In this document: positions 63,266-64,000 of the stretch, piece after piece
How positions within the stretch are numbered: position 1 is the stretch's first letter
How the letters are laid out: each line of letters opens with the position of its first letter
Assembly: GCF_019056515.1 (NCBI RefSeq)
Contig: NZ_CP064873.1
Coordinates: 2,914,001-2,978,000, forward strand
Direction: 5' to 3'
Source: Microbacterium paraoxydans
GTDB taxonomy: Bacteria; Actinomycetota; Actinomycetes; Actinomycetales; Microbacteriaceae
DNA length: 64,000 bases
Translations under genes and position numbers: made by a program
The notes under the pieces: generated by a model
Seen by the model: the letters and a program-made list of their open reading frames with translations, nothing else
Told to the model about the DNA's origin: nothing
Database searches by the model: none

Positions 63266-64000
63266 GGAACCCGGTGCAGCCACGCGTCGGTCGAGAACTT
63301 CGACTCCACCAGCGCCTGGGCATCGGCGTACTCGTCCGGCGTGATGCCGCCGTCCTCGGCGGAGGTGAGCGAGCGGAACGTGTCCTTGAAGCGCTCGATG
63401 ATCTCGGCACGCTCCAGTCCGGTCTGGCTCCGCAGCGGGTCGACGCGCTTGGCTGCCGAGGTCGTCCCCTTGTCGCTGAGCTTCTCGCGGCCGATCCGCA
63501 GCACCTCGGTCATCATCTGGCCGTCGATGTCGTAGGAGAGGGTGGCGTGGTGCAGCACACCTCCGTTCGCGAGGCGCTTCTGCGCGGCGCCGCCGATCTT
63601 GCCGGTCGGGCTCGCGATGTCGTTGAGCGGCTGGTAGACGGCGTCGATGCCGAGCGACCGGAGCGCCTGCAGCACCCAGTCGTCGAGGAACGCGTAGGAG
63701 TCGGCGAAGGTCATGCCCGCCACGAGCGAGGCCGGCACGTACAGCGAGTAGGTGATGATCTGTCCCGCCGCCATGAGCATCGCCCCGCCGCCGGAGATGC
63801 GCCGGACGACGTCGAATCCGTGCTTCGCGGCGCCCTCAGGGTCGACCTCGTTGCGGTACGACTGGAAGGAGCCGATGACGACGGCCGACTCGTCCCATTC
63901 CCAGATGCGCAGGGTCGGGCGACGGCGCCCCTCGCCCACCCGGGAGGTGAGCACCTCGTCGAGCGCGAGGTTCATGCGCGGCGAGACCGCCTTCTCGTGG
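63262..64000 (-). CDS. Lipoate/biotin-protein ligase family protein (5' end outside window)
   Basis: At least 245 codons are visible, running off the right edge; no stop is seen upstream of the ATG at 63975 and the residues before it (HEKAVSPR) read on in frame, so the gene is most likely truncated by the window. The catalytic fold is clear: VVRRISGGGAMLMAAGQIITYSL, IASPTGKIGGAAQKRLANGGVLHHATLSYDID with the Lys that binds the acyl-adenylate. It attaches lipoate, octanoate or biotin to a carrier domain. GTGA overlap is possible with the methyltransferase gene. Confidence 0.85.
   Translation of the reverse strand, partial: HEKAVSPRMNLALDEVLTSRVGEGRRRPTLRIWEWDESAVVIGSFQSYRNEVDPEGAAKHGFDVVRRISGGGAMLMAAGQIITYSLYVPASLVAGMTFADSYAFLDDWVLQALRSLGIDAVYQPLNDIASPTGKIGGAAQKRLANGGVLHHATLSYDIDGQMMTEVLRIGREKLSDKGTTSAAKRVDPLRSQTGLERAEIIERFKDTFRSLTSAEDGGITPDEYADAQALVESKFSTDAWLHRVP

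Overview
The window is high-GC actinobacterial DNA. The 5' half of a 16S rRNA gene on the minus strand at the left edge, cydABDC, clpC, a RadA-type repair protein, GTGA/ATGA-coupled genes and leaderless-looking promoters all fit Microbacteriaceae. From the 16S text I would guess Microbacterium. This is read by eye, without database comparison. I see no phage, insertion sequence or CRISPR array; it looks like ordinary chromosome with a carbohydrate-rich right half.

Layout. 1-1300: 16S rRNA with its leader and promoters. 1325-4813 (minus): GntR regulator, FMN-dependent hydroxy-acid dehydrogenase, MFS carrier. 4893-5201: tRNA-Ala(CGC) and tRNA-Ser(CGA), each with a hairpin terminator. 5247-7252: divergent MetE-like and Fe/2OG-oxygenase-like genes. 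7256-13693 (minus): cytochrome bd operon cydABDC behind a cysteine-bearing HTH regulator; cydD carries an apparent 1-base frameshift. 13794-19782: radA, an SseB-like gene preceded by a probable C-rich-loop small RNA, a secreted protein, an ArgA-type acetyltransferase and clpC. 19958-22201: three related membrane proteins plus a small Cro-type regulator, with a dyad inside the promoter. 22364-28432: lipoprotein, dicarboxylate/amino-acid symporter, Na+/H+ antiporter, a MerR/Hsp20/DUF2795 stress module and a luciferase-like oxidoreductase. 28433-33916: three arrays of a 54-bp palindromic repeat surrounding a DUF559-type nuclease-like gene, pheA and pgm. 33917-39780: NMT1/THI5-type ABC transporter, glycerate kinase, LacI regulator and a TIM-barrel isomerase. 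40296-49736: two sugar or polysaccharide catabolic operons (Gfo/Idh-DUF993-isomerase; heparinase II/III with a DeoR-LacI hybrid regulator, divergent from a 2-hydroxyacid dehydrogenase and DUF2264). 49740-54198: LacI regulator divergent from galTKE. 54201-57618: ROK regulator, ChbG-type deacetylase, GPH sugar symporter. 57866-62198: acetyltransferase and a polyamine/GABA-type module (aldehyde dehydrogenase, Lrp, FAD oxidoreductase, cupin). 62222-64000: DNA methyltransferase and a lipoate-ligase-like gene cut by the window edge.

How the parts work together. Most of the right half is local uptake-and-degradation units, each with its own repressor gene (LacI, DeoR-LacI, ROK, Lrp), and several show promoter/operator pairs that can be read directly. 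The most unusual content is intergenic: at least 14 copies of a palindromic element that is always 54 bp, three copies of a 69-bp element, three copies of a 79-80-bp element, a tandem 18-21-mer REP-like stretch, and a stand-alone promoter-hairpin-hairpin-terminator unit at 15640-15820 that looks like a small RNA with repeated UCCCCAG loops.
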